Part shown: piece after piece, positions 1-7,643 of the stretch
Numbering within the stretch: position 1 is the first letter of the stretch
Layout: every line of letters begins with the position of its first letter
DNA from: an uncultured bacterium
Lineage (GTDB): Bacteria > Cyanobacteriota > Vampirovibrionia > Gastranaerophilales > Gastranaerophilaceae
Assembly (NCBI GenBank): GCA_900553895.1
Contig: USFB01000001.1
Span: 67,707-131,706 of the forward strand
Direction of reading: 5' to 3'
Length of the DNA: 64,000 nucleotides
Translations under genes and position numbers: made by a program
The notes under the pieces: generated by a model
Database searches by the model: none
What the model saw: the letters and a program-made list of their open reading frames with translations, nothing else
Told to the model about the DNA's origin: nothing

Positions 1-678
1 AAAGTTAAAAACGAGTTTTTGGCAAATATTTCTCACGAACTTAGAACCCCTTTGAATTCTATTTTGGGATTTTCAGATATACTCGGAACACAATTATATG
101 GCAACTTGAATCCGAAACAGGAGGAATACATTAACGATATCAAGGTTTCTGCGACACATCTACTCGGCATGATTAATGAAGTCTTGGATATGTCAAAGAT
201 TGAAGCAAACGCAATGAAAATTGTTAAAAGCGCGTTCTGGATTTCAAGAGCCGTGGATGAAGTTGCAAATATTCTTTCACCGCTTGCTCAGAAGAAAAAT
301 ATTAAACTTATAAAAAACTTAGAAGCGGATTTTGAGGTTTTCGCAGATTATCAAAAAATTCAACAAATTTTATATAATTTAGTGAGCAATGCAATTAAGT
401 ATTCGCCCGAAGATGATGAAGTTGAAATCTCCGTTAATTCTGATGATGAAAATTTCAGAATTTTAGTACATGATAACGGAATTGGTATTGATAAAAAATA
501 CCACGGTAAAATTTTTGCAAAATTTGTTCAACTTGATAGTGCTTATACAAAAAAAGAGAGTTCAACAGGTTTGGGATTAACTATTACAAAGGAATTGGTC
601 GAACTTCACGGTGGAAAAATTTCACTTATCAGTGAAATAAACAACGGTTCGACTTTCATTGTAGAAATTCCATTTTAG
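1..678 (+). CDS. Sensor histidine kinase, C-terminal part (cut by window start)
   Basis: The reading frame is open from base 1, so only the catalytic end of the kinase is visible. It starts in the dimerisation/phosphoacceptor helix (ISHELRTPLN, phospho-His at codon 12) and continues into an HATPase_c domain with an N box (LYNLVSNAIKYS), a G1 box (DNGIGI) and a G2 box (STGLGLTITKELVELHGG). The family autophosphorylates on His and passes the phosphate to a response regulator. An internal TTG at base 19 is not a believable start because the H box directly follows it. The sensor part and the partner regulator are outside the window or unlinked. Confidence 0.93.
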   Translation, partial: KVKNEFLANISHELRTPLNSILGFSDILGTQLYGNLNPKQEEYINDIKVSATHLLGMINEVLDMSKIEANAMKIVKSAFWISRAVDEVANILSPLAQKKNIKLIKNLEADFEVFADYQKIQQILYNLVSNAIKYSPEDDEVEISVNSDDENFRILVHDNGIGIDKKYHGKIFAKFVQLDSAYTKKESSTGLGLTITKELVELHGGKISLISEINNGSTFIVEIPF

Positions 679-701
679 CCAGTAATTGTTTCTAAAAAAC
701 A

Positions 702-720
702 GGATTGCTTCAGGCTAATC
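702..720. repeat. Fragment of a dispersed palindromic repeat
   Basis: GGATTGCTTCAGGCTAATC is identical over 19 bases to the reverse complement of 19854-19872, which lies in a larger palindromic element. It sits in the 253-base spacer between the kinase and trigger factor. The rest of that spacer has a small hairpin (GCAAGC/GCTTGC near 797-811) and no gene that I can support. Confidence 0.6.
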
Positions 721-871
721 ATCTATCACTACTGTTCTTGAACGACATTCGCGCCACTAAGGTGTAGCGATTAGCTACGATAGTTAGTGAAAGGGGGCAA
801 GCTCTGCTTGCTACATCCATTTATATTATATTTTGGAGCGATAAAGCTATCATTTATTTCGAAAAAGTTGC

Positions 872-928
872 ATATATCCTCTGTTTATAGTACCCTACAG
901 TTAGGTAGGTATAGAAAAGAGGATATAT
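872..928 (+). promoter_or_regulatory. Leader hairpin covering the trigger factor ribosome binding site
   Basis: Bases 872-882 (ATATATCCTCT) pair perfectly with 918-928 (AGAGGATATAT). The right arm holds the Shine-Dalgarno AGAGG and ends three bases before the ATG at 932. The intervening 35 bases can extend the stem: TTT/AAA (884-886 with 915-917), then 891-898 with 905-911 (7 pairs and one bulged C), closed by a six-base loop. The pairing is read directly from the sequence. A role in controlling tig translation, for example as a thermosensor or autoregulatory site, is inference. Confidence 0.55.
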
Positions 929-931
929 TAA

Positions 932-2224
932 ATGAACACAACTATTGAAAAACAACCTGAAAATGTAGTTAAGGTTGATATTGAAATCCCTGCTAAAGAT
1001 GCAGTAAACTACTACAACGATGCAGCTAAAAGATTAGCTCAATATGTTAATATTCCCGGCTTCCGTAAAGGTAAAGCACCAAGAAATATTGTTGAACAAA
1101 ATATAGGTGAAGAAAGAATTAAACACGAAGCTTTAGAAAATGCGCTTCCAAAAATTTTCTCACAAGTTATTAAAGAAAACGATTTTGACGTTGTTGCTCA
1201 ACCTTATGTTGAATCTTATGATTTTAAAATTGGTGAAGATTTAAAAATCGTTGCTAAATTAGAATTAAGACCGGAAGTTACTTTGGGTCAATACAAAGGT
1301 TTAACAATTGATGTTGATGCTTATAAAACAGAAGAAGATGCTTTGCAAAAATCAATCGACGGACTTCTTCAACAACACGCGACAACTCTAGTAGTAACTG
1401 ATAGAAAGACAAAAGACACTGATACTATCGTATTTGACTTTGACGGTTATTCTAACGGTGAAAAAATCGAACACGGTGATGCTAAAAACTATACTTTAGA
1501 TTTGGCACATTCAAGCTTTATTCCAGGTTTTGCAGAACAATTAGTTGATAGAGCTTTAGGCGAAGAATTCGAAATCAACGTAACATTCCCTGAAGAATAC
1601 CACGAAAAGAAATTAGCCGGTCAACCTGCTACTTTCAAATGCAAAATCCATGAAATAAAGGCAAAAGTTCTTCCTGAATTAACTGATGAATTCGCTCAAA
1701 AAGTTGGTCCGTTTAAATCAGTTGACGAACTAAAAGCTGATATCCAAAAATATTTAGATACTCAAAAAGCTGATATTGATAGAACTAATTCAGAAAAAGC
1801 TATTTTTGAAAAAGTGACTTCTGAAGCAAAAGTTGAAATTCAACAATCTATGATTGATAGAGAAGCAGATCAATTGGTTGCAGAATACAAACAAAAACTT
1901 GAAATGCAAGGTTTTACTTGGGATCAAGCAGTTGAGGCTCAAGGTTATGATGAAATCATGAACAGCTTAAAAGAAGATGCAGCTGTAAGAGTTAAAAACT
2001 CTTTAGTAATCGACAAGATTGCAAAAGAAGAAAATATCACAGTTTCTCAAGCTGATTTCGGTGCTAAATTATCAGAATTGAGCCAAATGTACCAAATCGA
2101 CACACCAACGATGATAAAACAATTATCTCAAACTCCGGGTGTGTTTAACGCATTATCTCAACAAGCATTGAACGAAAAAGTAACTCAATTCTTGGCTGAT
2201 AATAATACAGTTAATCTTAAATAA
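932..2224 (+). CDS. tig: Trigger factor, ribosome-associated chaperone and prolyl isomerase
   Basis: The 430-residue length is normal for the family. The N-terminal ribosome-binding domain has the signature NIPGFRKGKAPR (about residues 41-52). An FKBP-like isomerase domain follows (about 155-245, with FDFDGYSNGEKIEHG), then the long helical chaperone C-terminus. The protein binds near the ribosome exit tunnel at L23 and shields nascent chains. The ATG is preceded by AAGAGG. The gene stands alone with its own terminator; clpP and clpX, common neighbours of tig, do not follow. Its leader can fold over the ribosome binding site. Confidence 0.97.
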   Translation: MNTTIEKQPENVVKVDIEIPAKDAVNYYNDAAKRLAQYVNIPGFRKGKAPRNIVEQNIGEERIKHEALENALPKIFSQVIKENDFDVVAQPYVESYDFKIGEDLKIVAKLELRPEVTLGQYKGLTIDVDAYKTEEDALQKSIDGLLQQHATTLVVTDRKTKDTDTIVFDFDGYSNGEKIEHGDAKNYTLDLAHSSFIPGFAEQLVDRALGEEFEINVTFPEEYHEKKLAGQPATFKCKIHEIKAKVLPELTDEFAQKVGPFKSVDELKADIQKYLDTQKADIDRTNSEKAIFEKVTSEAKVEIQQSMIDREADQLVAEYKQKLEMQGFTWDQAVEAQGYDEIMNSLKEDAAVRVKNSLVIDKIAKEENITVSQADFGAKLSELSQMYQIDTPTMIKQLSQTPGVFNALSQQALNEKVTQFLADNNTVNLK

Positions 2225-2238
2225 TTGATTAGATACTA

Positions 2239-2278
2239 AAAGAAGGAGCTTTGAAAAATTTTTCAAAGCTCCTTCTTT
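2239..2278. terminator. Bidirectional terminator between tig and the pilin gene
   Basis: This is a perfect 40-base palindrome with 20-base arms (AAAGAAGGAGCTTTGAAAAA and its complement). The tail is T-rich on the plus strand and its mirror is T-rich on the minus strand. It lies 14 bases after tig and 14 before the end of the convergent pilin gene, so it can serve both. Confidence 0.9.
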
Positions 2279-2292
2279 ATTAATAAATTTTA

Positions 2293-3039
2293 TTACTTAG
2301 CTTTTCTAGGGTCAGCAATTTTTATAACGCCTGTTCGTCCGGCACTGATATTATTATAGCCGGTAGAACAATCTAAATTAGCCATAGATACCTTTGCGCT
2401 TGCTCCATATACTGAACAGTATGCATCTTTATAACTGCCATACACAGGACGCTGATACTGCCAAGTTGATCTATCCATAACATTGTTACGACCAACTTTT
2501 CCATCATCAACATACGCAGCTAATAAATCTCTACGATTTTGAATTTGGGAAAAAGCTGCATTGTCCTCATTACCTGGAATTAATTCATTTGTACTTAGAA
2601 CATAATATAATTGTACATATTTTGAAGTTCCAGAACTAGTTGGAACATTCATCCAAATTGCAAGAAAATTACCAGGATATGGATATAAATAATATGTAAT
2701 TCCATTTGCTGCACTAATTTGATATCCAACCGCAGCCTTCCAGGTAACATCACTCTCTTCAACATTAAAACATTTTGCAAAGTGTTTTACTAACGTAGGA
2801 ATTACTGAATGGTCAATCTCTCCATCAGCACCATTTGTTTGCGTCATAGAAGCATCACCAGCTGCAACTGCATCAGCAATTGCATTATACGCATTTACAT
2901 ACCCCGTATAATAAAACAAATTATACGCTTTTTCTGTACCCTTTTTTGTAATTGTCATCCCCATCGCAGAGACAATACCAATAATTGCAATACATAAAAG
3001 TAATTCTGCCATAGTGAAACCTAATTTAGACAATTTCAT
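2293..3039 (-). CDS. Type IV pilin-like / type II pseudopilin-like protein
   Basis: The N-terminus is a class III prepilin signal: a short basic leader, then G-F-T-M-A-E (cleavage expected after Gly7, Glu at mature +5) and a hydrophobic helix LLLCIAIIGIVSAMG. The remaining ~220 residues are a polar, glycine/tyrosine-rich head that I do not recognise. After cleavage by a prepilin peptidase, such proteins assemble into type IV pili or type II pseudopili. The start is two bases after the stop of the DUF3326 gene, and its ribosome binding site (GGAG) lies inside that gene's end, so the two are probably cotranscribed. No assembly ATPase or peptidase is nearby, so which machine uses it is unknown. 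Confidence 0.85.
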   Translation of the reverse strand: MKLSKLGFTMAELLLCIAIIGIVSAMGMTITKKGTEKAYNLFYYTGYVNAYNAIADAVAAGDASMTQTNGADGEIDHSVIPTLVKHFAKCFNVEESDVTWKAAVGYQISAANGITYYLYPYPGNFLAIWMNVPTSSGTSKYVQLYYVLSTNELIPGNEDNAAFSQIQNRRDLLAAYVDDGKVGRNNVMDRSTWQYQRPVYGSYKDAYCSVYGASAKVSMANLDCSTGYNNISAGRTGVIKIADPRKAK

Positions 3040-3041
3040 AC

Positions 3042-3986
3042 TTATAAAATCTCCGTCAATTCATCGTATGTATTTATTATATCACATGTATTCAAGAAAT
3101 TCATTGGTGTTACATCTAAAACTGTTTGATTTTCTTTTACAGCATAAACTTTAATACCTCTTTTTGCGGCTTCGAGAACCGGAATTCCGCCAATGGAATT
3201 GTATGGAACAACGACAAAATCTAAATTTTCTACGCTTAGACCAGTTTTAGTTAATTTTGGAGCCTGGTTTAAGCCTATCAAAATGCAAGGCAAAAAAGTT
3301 GGTGTAATATATTCCGCCGAACATCTTTTATCTACAATATCAGTTTCAACTTGAATATTATCAAAAGCAGGTGCATGCGCACAAGGTATTAAGAATTCTT
3401 TAGAAATATAATGAGATATAATAGCTTCAACTCCACCAACAGGGTCTACGCCAACACCATTAGCGTAATCGTCACCTTGTTCATCAGGAAAACGGCAGAC
3501 AATCGCAATTGCTTCCGCCCCTCTTTCTATAAGTTTTTCTGCAGCTTTTTTTAGAGTTAAAAGATTTTTAACATTACCCATTGAAACGCCTGTAGAATCA
3601 ACAAAAAAATCAACTCCGACTTCTTCTTCCGTTATTTCATAGCCCATAATATTTAAGCCATAAACTACTTCAACTGCGTTCATTGTATTTATGTGAACAT
3701 TCAAAACTTCCGGCTTTATAGCTTTATCAAAGATTATCCCGATTTTATTGTTATTAGAATGTTCAAGACAAGTTTCACCTTTAAAAAATCTATCCAGTGA
3801 ATAACCTTCTACATAAAGCATATTTTCATTAATCCCTGAAAAACATGCTGCATTAACAACATTAGGATTTACAATAAGTTCACATTTCTGTGAAATTTTT
3901 CTGGCAGCACGCGAAGCATCTCCTGCAAACCCGCCTACCGACGCTCCAACTCCAGTCGGAACTATAAATGCTCCTAGTTTTTTCAT
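3042..3986 (-). CDS. DUF3326 family protein
   Basis: The 314-residue protein resembles the DUF3326 family that I know from cyanobacteria. Supporting motifs are VPTGVGASVGGFAGDASRAA near the N-terminus, NPNVVNAACF and LYVEGYSLDRFFKGE. Glycine-rich stretches and a conserved pattern of Asp and His suggest an enzyme, but the biochemical role is not known to me. No signal peptide or membrane helix is visible. It is the first gene of a probable two-gene unit with the pilin-like gene and is divergent from the 4111 gene. Confidence 0.72.
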   Translation of the reverse strand: MKKLGAFIVPTGVGASVGGFAGDASRAARKISQKCELIVNPNVVNAACFSGINENMLYVEGYSLDRFFKGETCLEHSNNNKIGIIFDKAIKPEVLNVHINTMNAVEVVYGLNIMGYEITEEEVGVDFFVDSTGVSMGNVKNLLTLKKAAEKLIERGAEAIAIVCRFPDEQGDDYANGVGVDPVGGVEAIISHYISKEFLIPCAHAPAFDNIQVETDIVDKRCSAEYITPTFLPCILIGLNQAPKLTKTGLSVENLDFVVVPYNSIGGIPVLEAAKRGIKVYAVKENQTVLDVTPMNFLNTCDIINTYDELTEIL

Positions 3987-4040
3987 AATTTCCCTTAAAT
4001 TTCTACTATTATTTTGCTAAGCTGATTGCATTTTATCATA

Positions 4041-4050
4041 GAGCATGCTC
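4041..4050. promoter_or_regulatory. Short perfect palindrome between divergent genes
   Basis: GAGCATGCTC lies between the divergent DUF3326 gene and the 4111 gene, 54 bases upstream of the first and 60 of the second. It could be an operator half-site pair. A ten-base palindrome may also occur by chance. Confidence 0.25.
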
Positions 4051-4110
4051 ATTTACTAGATTTTTTTTTAATAATATGATATTATAAAGCATAGTATGGG
4101 AGAGTGTTAG

Positions 4111-6213
4111 GTGAATACTGATAATTTTTTGATAGAAGAGAACGATATTGAGTTTGCTCAAAATATATGCAAAGTTATTGAAAATAGTGATATTCGTAAC
4201 AGAGCCGTAGCAAACAATTTAGCATCAAAGATTGCAGAACGCTTTTTTGAAAAAGGCAGTCTTGATATTGATACAATGTCAGGATTACACAATATCGGGC
4301 ACGTACTGGAAGATATCGATATTGCCGATATTTATATAAACGGTTCTTACATTGATGTAAGGCTTTATTTTAATGATGAAGAATTAGGTGTGCCAAAAGC
4401 ACATTTTGATAATAACTTGTTGCCTGCAGCATACATGTTCATAAAAATTACGCCTGATTTATCAGGTGCAACAGTTACAGGTTTTATGCAGCCGGAAGAA
4501 ATTGATACATCAAATACAAAAGATGGTTTTATTATAATTGATGAAACTAAATTAGTTTCCTTCTATGATATTGAACCTTTATTAATAACCAAAGAAGATC
4601 CGTTTAACATTAATGAAGCTGACATTTTCGCTTATTTAGAAAATAATATTGCGAACAAAAATGCATTTTACAAATCATTAATTGCTTCAAAAGACGGCAG
4701 ATTGAGATTAGCAAAAGCTAATAAGGCACAATATGCATTTAATTTTATTTCAATAAATAACGATACTCAAAATGTAGCCGAAACATTAGATAATGGAATT
4801 ATTTCTGATGAGCTTCTGCCTGATGAATCGATTACTGATGATTTCGCAGATTTGGGTGATGAAACATTAGATTTAGAACCGACTGATGATATTGCTGACT
4901 TAGGTGATGAAACTTTGGATTTAGAAGCAACAGATGAGTTTACAGACTTAAGTCCAGAAACATTAGATTTAGAGCCAACCGATGATGCAACGCAGTTGGA
5001 AGAAACTGATGCCATTTCAGATGATATTAATGACGGTTTATCTTCTTCATTAGACACAGTAGACGACTTAGAACCGATTCAAACAGCGGATTTAGATATA
5101 ATAGATGAATTTAATTTAGATTCAGAAGATAACTCACTAGAAGAAACTCCTGCGGAAGGCACAGCTTCTTCAAATGATGAAATTTCGGAATTAAATCTTG
5201 ATGTTGAAGAAAATAATACAGAAGAAACTAAAGATAATATTCAAGATAGTAGTTTTGAATTTTCAACAGTAACATCTCCAAGCTTAAACTCGATTGGTGA
5301 CAGTTTAGACAATTTATTAAGCAACGATGATGAAGAGAATTCTTTAAATAATATTGCTGAAGAAATTGCACCTTATCAAGAAGAAAAAACTTCTGATAAG
5401 GACGTAGCTTTTGATATTCCTGATAATGTTCACGAAACAGAATCAGCACAAGATACTCATCATGTTGAAGAACAAAATGAATACGAAATCACTGAAGAAG
5501 AGCAAACAGATAATGCAGAACAAATTGGAAATCTGTTTAATGCAGATGAAACAGTAGAAGAAACAGCAAACATGCTTGAACAGAAACCAAAACAAAAAAG
5601 TTCTATAAAATTGCTTACAATTATTGGTTTGTTGGTTGTACTTGGTGCAGTAGGATATTTTGGTTACAATCAATTCACTAATCAGACTCCGCAGGAAGAA
5701 GAAAACAGTTTAGTTGCCGATGCGGTACAAACACCGATTAATAACCAATCTCAAGAGGAGGCAATGCCTGTTGAATCAGTCGAATCAACTCTTCCTAAAA
5801 TAGCTGATGAAGAAGGAACTGCAGAAACAATACCGGCTATAGAACAAAATTTAGACGCTTCAATTCTTGTTTCTAATTTGAAAGTAGATTGGGAAGTTCC
5901 TGCAGGTTATGTATCGAATACTGCAGCTAAGAGATATCTTGTTAAACTTGGTAAAGTAATTCAATTGAACTTGAAAACAGAATTATTACTTTTGAACAAA
6001 CCGCCTATCACAAACAAAATTGCAGTTGAAATCAAGTATAACAGCGGTGCAAAGAAATTCGAAGCTGTTGGCGTTACGGTATCAAGCGGTGAAAAAACTG
6101 TTGATGATTTAATCATGCAAACCGTAAACAGAGCTTTAGCTATGAAATTAAGCGCAAATACGGATTCATTTAATAATATTCAGGGTAATCCTGTTTTAAT
6201 CATACATTTATAA
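4111..6213 (+). CDS. Acidic single-pass membrane protein with TonB-like C-terminal domain
   Basis: I do not recognise the 700-residue protein as a whole. Residues 1-220 look folded and cytoplasmic. Residues ~225-490 are extremely acidic and low in complexity, with three 16-residue tandem repeats (consensus DDxADLGDETLDLEPT) around residues 243-290. A membrane helix follows (about 498-519, LLTIIGLLVVLGAVGYFGYNQ). The last ~110 residues (WEVPAGY... to GNPVLIIHL) resemble in pattern the TonB/TolA C-terminal fold, which would lie in the periplasm. The start is GTG, chosen because GGGAGAG precedes it. It is the first gene of a block with the next two (15- and 8-base gaps). An energy-transducing or scaffold role is only a guess. 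Confidence 0.75.
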   Translation: MNTDNFLIEENDIEFAQNICKVIENSDIRNRAVANNLASKIAERFFEKGSLDIDTMSGLHNIGHVLEDIDIADIYINGSYIDVRLYFNDEELGVPKAHFDNNLLPAAYMFIKITPDLSGATVTGFMQPEEIDTSNTKDGFIIIDETKLVSFYDIEPLLITKEDPFNINEADIFAYLENNIANKNAFYKSLIASKDGRLRLAKANKAQYAFNFISINNDTQNVAETLDNGIISDELLPDESITDDFADLGDETLDLEPTDDIADLGDETLDLEATDEFTDLSPETLDLEPTDDATQLEETDAISDDINDGLSSSLDTVDDLEPIQTADLDIIDEFNLDSEDNSLEETPAEGTASSNDEISELNLDVEENNTEETKDNIQDSSFEFSTVTSPSLNSIGDSLDNLLSNDDEENSLNNIAEEIAPYQEEKTSDKDVAFDIPDNVHETESAQDTHHVEEQNEYEITEEEQTDNAEQIGNLFNADETVEETANMLEQKPKQKSSIKLLTIIGLLVVLGAVGYFGYNQFTNQTPQEEENSLVADAVQTPINNQSQEEAMPVESVESTLPKIADEEGTAETIPAIEQNLDASILVSNLKVDWEVPAGYVSNTAAKRYLVKLGKVIQLNLKTELLLLNKPPITNKIAVEIKYNSGAKKFEAVGVTVSSGEKTVDDLIMQTVNRALAMKLSANTDSFNNIQGNPVLIIHL
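4837..4980 (+). repeat. Three tandem 48-bp units inside the 4111 gene
   Basis: Units start at 4837, 4885 and 4933 and encode DDFADLGDETLDLEPT, DDIADLGDETLDLEAT and DEFTDLSPETLDLEPT. A decayed fourth unit follows (DDATQLEET). The DNA of the units differs at many silent positions, so the array is old or has diverged under protein-level selection. Confidence 0.85.
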
Positions 6214-6228
6214 AATAAAGAGAGCGAT

Positions 6229-7635
6229 ATGGAAAAAACTAACAAATACTATGGTGTAATAGAAGATTTAGTAAAACAAAACAGAAAATATCAAGGCTTA
6301 GAGCCAATTTTAGATGATATTATCGATGATGTTTACTCTCATTCAGAAGTTATCATTAATTCAATCAACAATGATAGCGTTATTCAATCGTATTTAGCAA
6401 AAGTTGTTTCGACATCTGTCATTACTGTTCCTAAACGATTAGGATTTCAACCGGAAGTTCAACGGAAAACAGTTGACGCTCAACAGGTATTAGAAAATGT
6501 TGTTCATAAACAAGAAAAAGCTGTTAATACAGTGCTTGTTGATAAAATGATTAATAATATCGCATTTGATGATAAAGAAGAAGAACCATCACTAGAGGAA
6601 AGTTTATCTCTTGAAGAACTTGAAGTTTCAGAACTAGAAACTCCTGAAACAACTATTGAAACAGCTTCTGAAACGGTTAATGAAAATAAAGATTTACTGA
6701 TTTCTAATGATGATAAATTGGAAATAGAAACACCTAATATTGATACACAAGATGAAATTTCGTTTTCTGACAATGAGTTAAACGTTCTTATTGGAGAAAA
6801 CGACAATGAAATTTCAGACATTGACGCTCAAACTGAGATAGTAAATGAAACTACTGAATCAACTGAGCCTGAAACAATTAAAGAATCGGAACAAGTTTCT
6901 TTAGAACTAAATGATTTAGATGAAATTTCAGAAGAGGAAGAAACTCAACACGATAAAACAGACGAAATCCAAACTTCAGAAGAAGTTGACTCTATAGAAT
7001 TAGAGCCCGTATTGGCTGATGATTCAACACTTGAAATATCAGATGAACCATTATTACAAAACGACGAAATAGAAACTCATGAAGAGGAAACATTAGAACT
7101 TCATCAAGATGACTCTACGAACTTTAATTCTTTGGATATTGAAGATTTAAATCCCGTTGAAGAAGATTCTGATACGTTTGAAACTAAAGACTTAGAAATT
7201 CTAAATTCAGACGACACATCAGATGTCACATTAGATATACAAGATGATGATAATATAGAGCAATTAGAAACTTCTACTGCTGATGATAGTCCTCTGGATG
7301 TGATCAGCAATAACGGTTTAAATCAAATTGCCGATGTAATTACAACAACATTAGAATATCCGGGAAATACTTCTTCTGAAAATACAGATTTCAAGCCAAC
7401 TGATTATTCAGTATTTAGCTATTCAACAGACAAATACAAGGATGATATTGACGCAGAAGAAATTGTTAATGAAATAAAAGATTTGGCATCAAAACATCCT
7501 GAATTGAATATAATTAATGTATATAATTTGAAATTCAAGGACAAACTTACAATTCCTCAAGTAGCATCTGAGCTTAATATGAGTGAAGATAATGTAATTG
7601 AAGCTTTGAATGAGTTGGTAGCTATTGTACAATAA
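6229..7635 (+). CDS. Acidic low-complexity protein with C-terminal helix-turn-helix
   Basis: This 468-residue protein has no recognised family. Residues 1-90 may form a small folded domain. Residues ~110-390 are dominated by Glu, Asp, Ser and Thr, in a style very like the middle of the preceding gene product. The last ~60 residues (from DIDAEEIVNEIKDLASKHPEL) end in KDKLTIPQVASELNMSEDNV, which reads as a helix-turn-helix of the sigma region 4/MarR-like kind. No signal peptide or membrane helix is seen. It lies 15 bases after the membrane protein gene with AGAGAG before its ATG, and 8 bases before the NTPase gene. Cotranscription and shared composition suggest a common process, possibly regulatory. 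Confidence 0.7.
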   Translation: MEKTNKYYGVIEDLVKQNRKYQGLEPILDDIIDDVYSHSEVIINSINNDSVIQSYLAKVVSTSVITVPKRLGFQPEVQRKTVDAQQVLENVVHKQEKAVNTVLVDKMINNIAFDDKEEEPSLEESLSLEELEVSELETPETTIETASETVNENKDLLISNDDKLEIETPNIDTQDEISFSDNELNVLIGENDNEISDIDAQTEIVNETTESTEPETIKESEQVSLELNDLDEISEEEETQHDKTDEIQTSEEVDSIELEPVLADDSTLEISDEPLLQNDEIETHEEETLELHQDDSTNFNSLDIEDLNPVEEDSDTFETKDLEILNSDDTSDVTLDIQDDDNIEQLETSTADDSPLDVISNNGLNQIADVITTTLEYPGNTSSENTDFKPTDYSVFSYSTDKYKDDIDAEEIVNEIKDLASKHPELNIINVYNLKFKDKLTIPQVASELNMSEDNVIEALNELVAIVQ

Positions 7636-7643
7636 GGAAGCTT

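Noticed and set aside
4837..4980. CRISPR-like array
   Set aside because: The 48-bp units are coding, directly adjacent without spacers and vary in sequence; no cas gene is near.
4767..5057. Minus-strand Ser-rich reading frame opposite the acidic region
   Set aside because: It is the mirror of Glu/Asp-rich codons in the 4111 gene; Ser/Val/Lys runs and no ribosome binding site mark it as a shadow. The same holds for 6504-6821 and 7104-7310.
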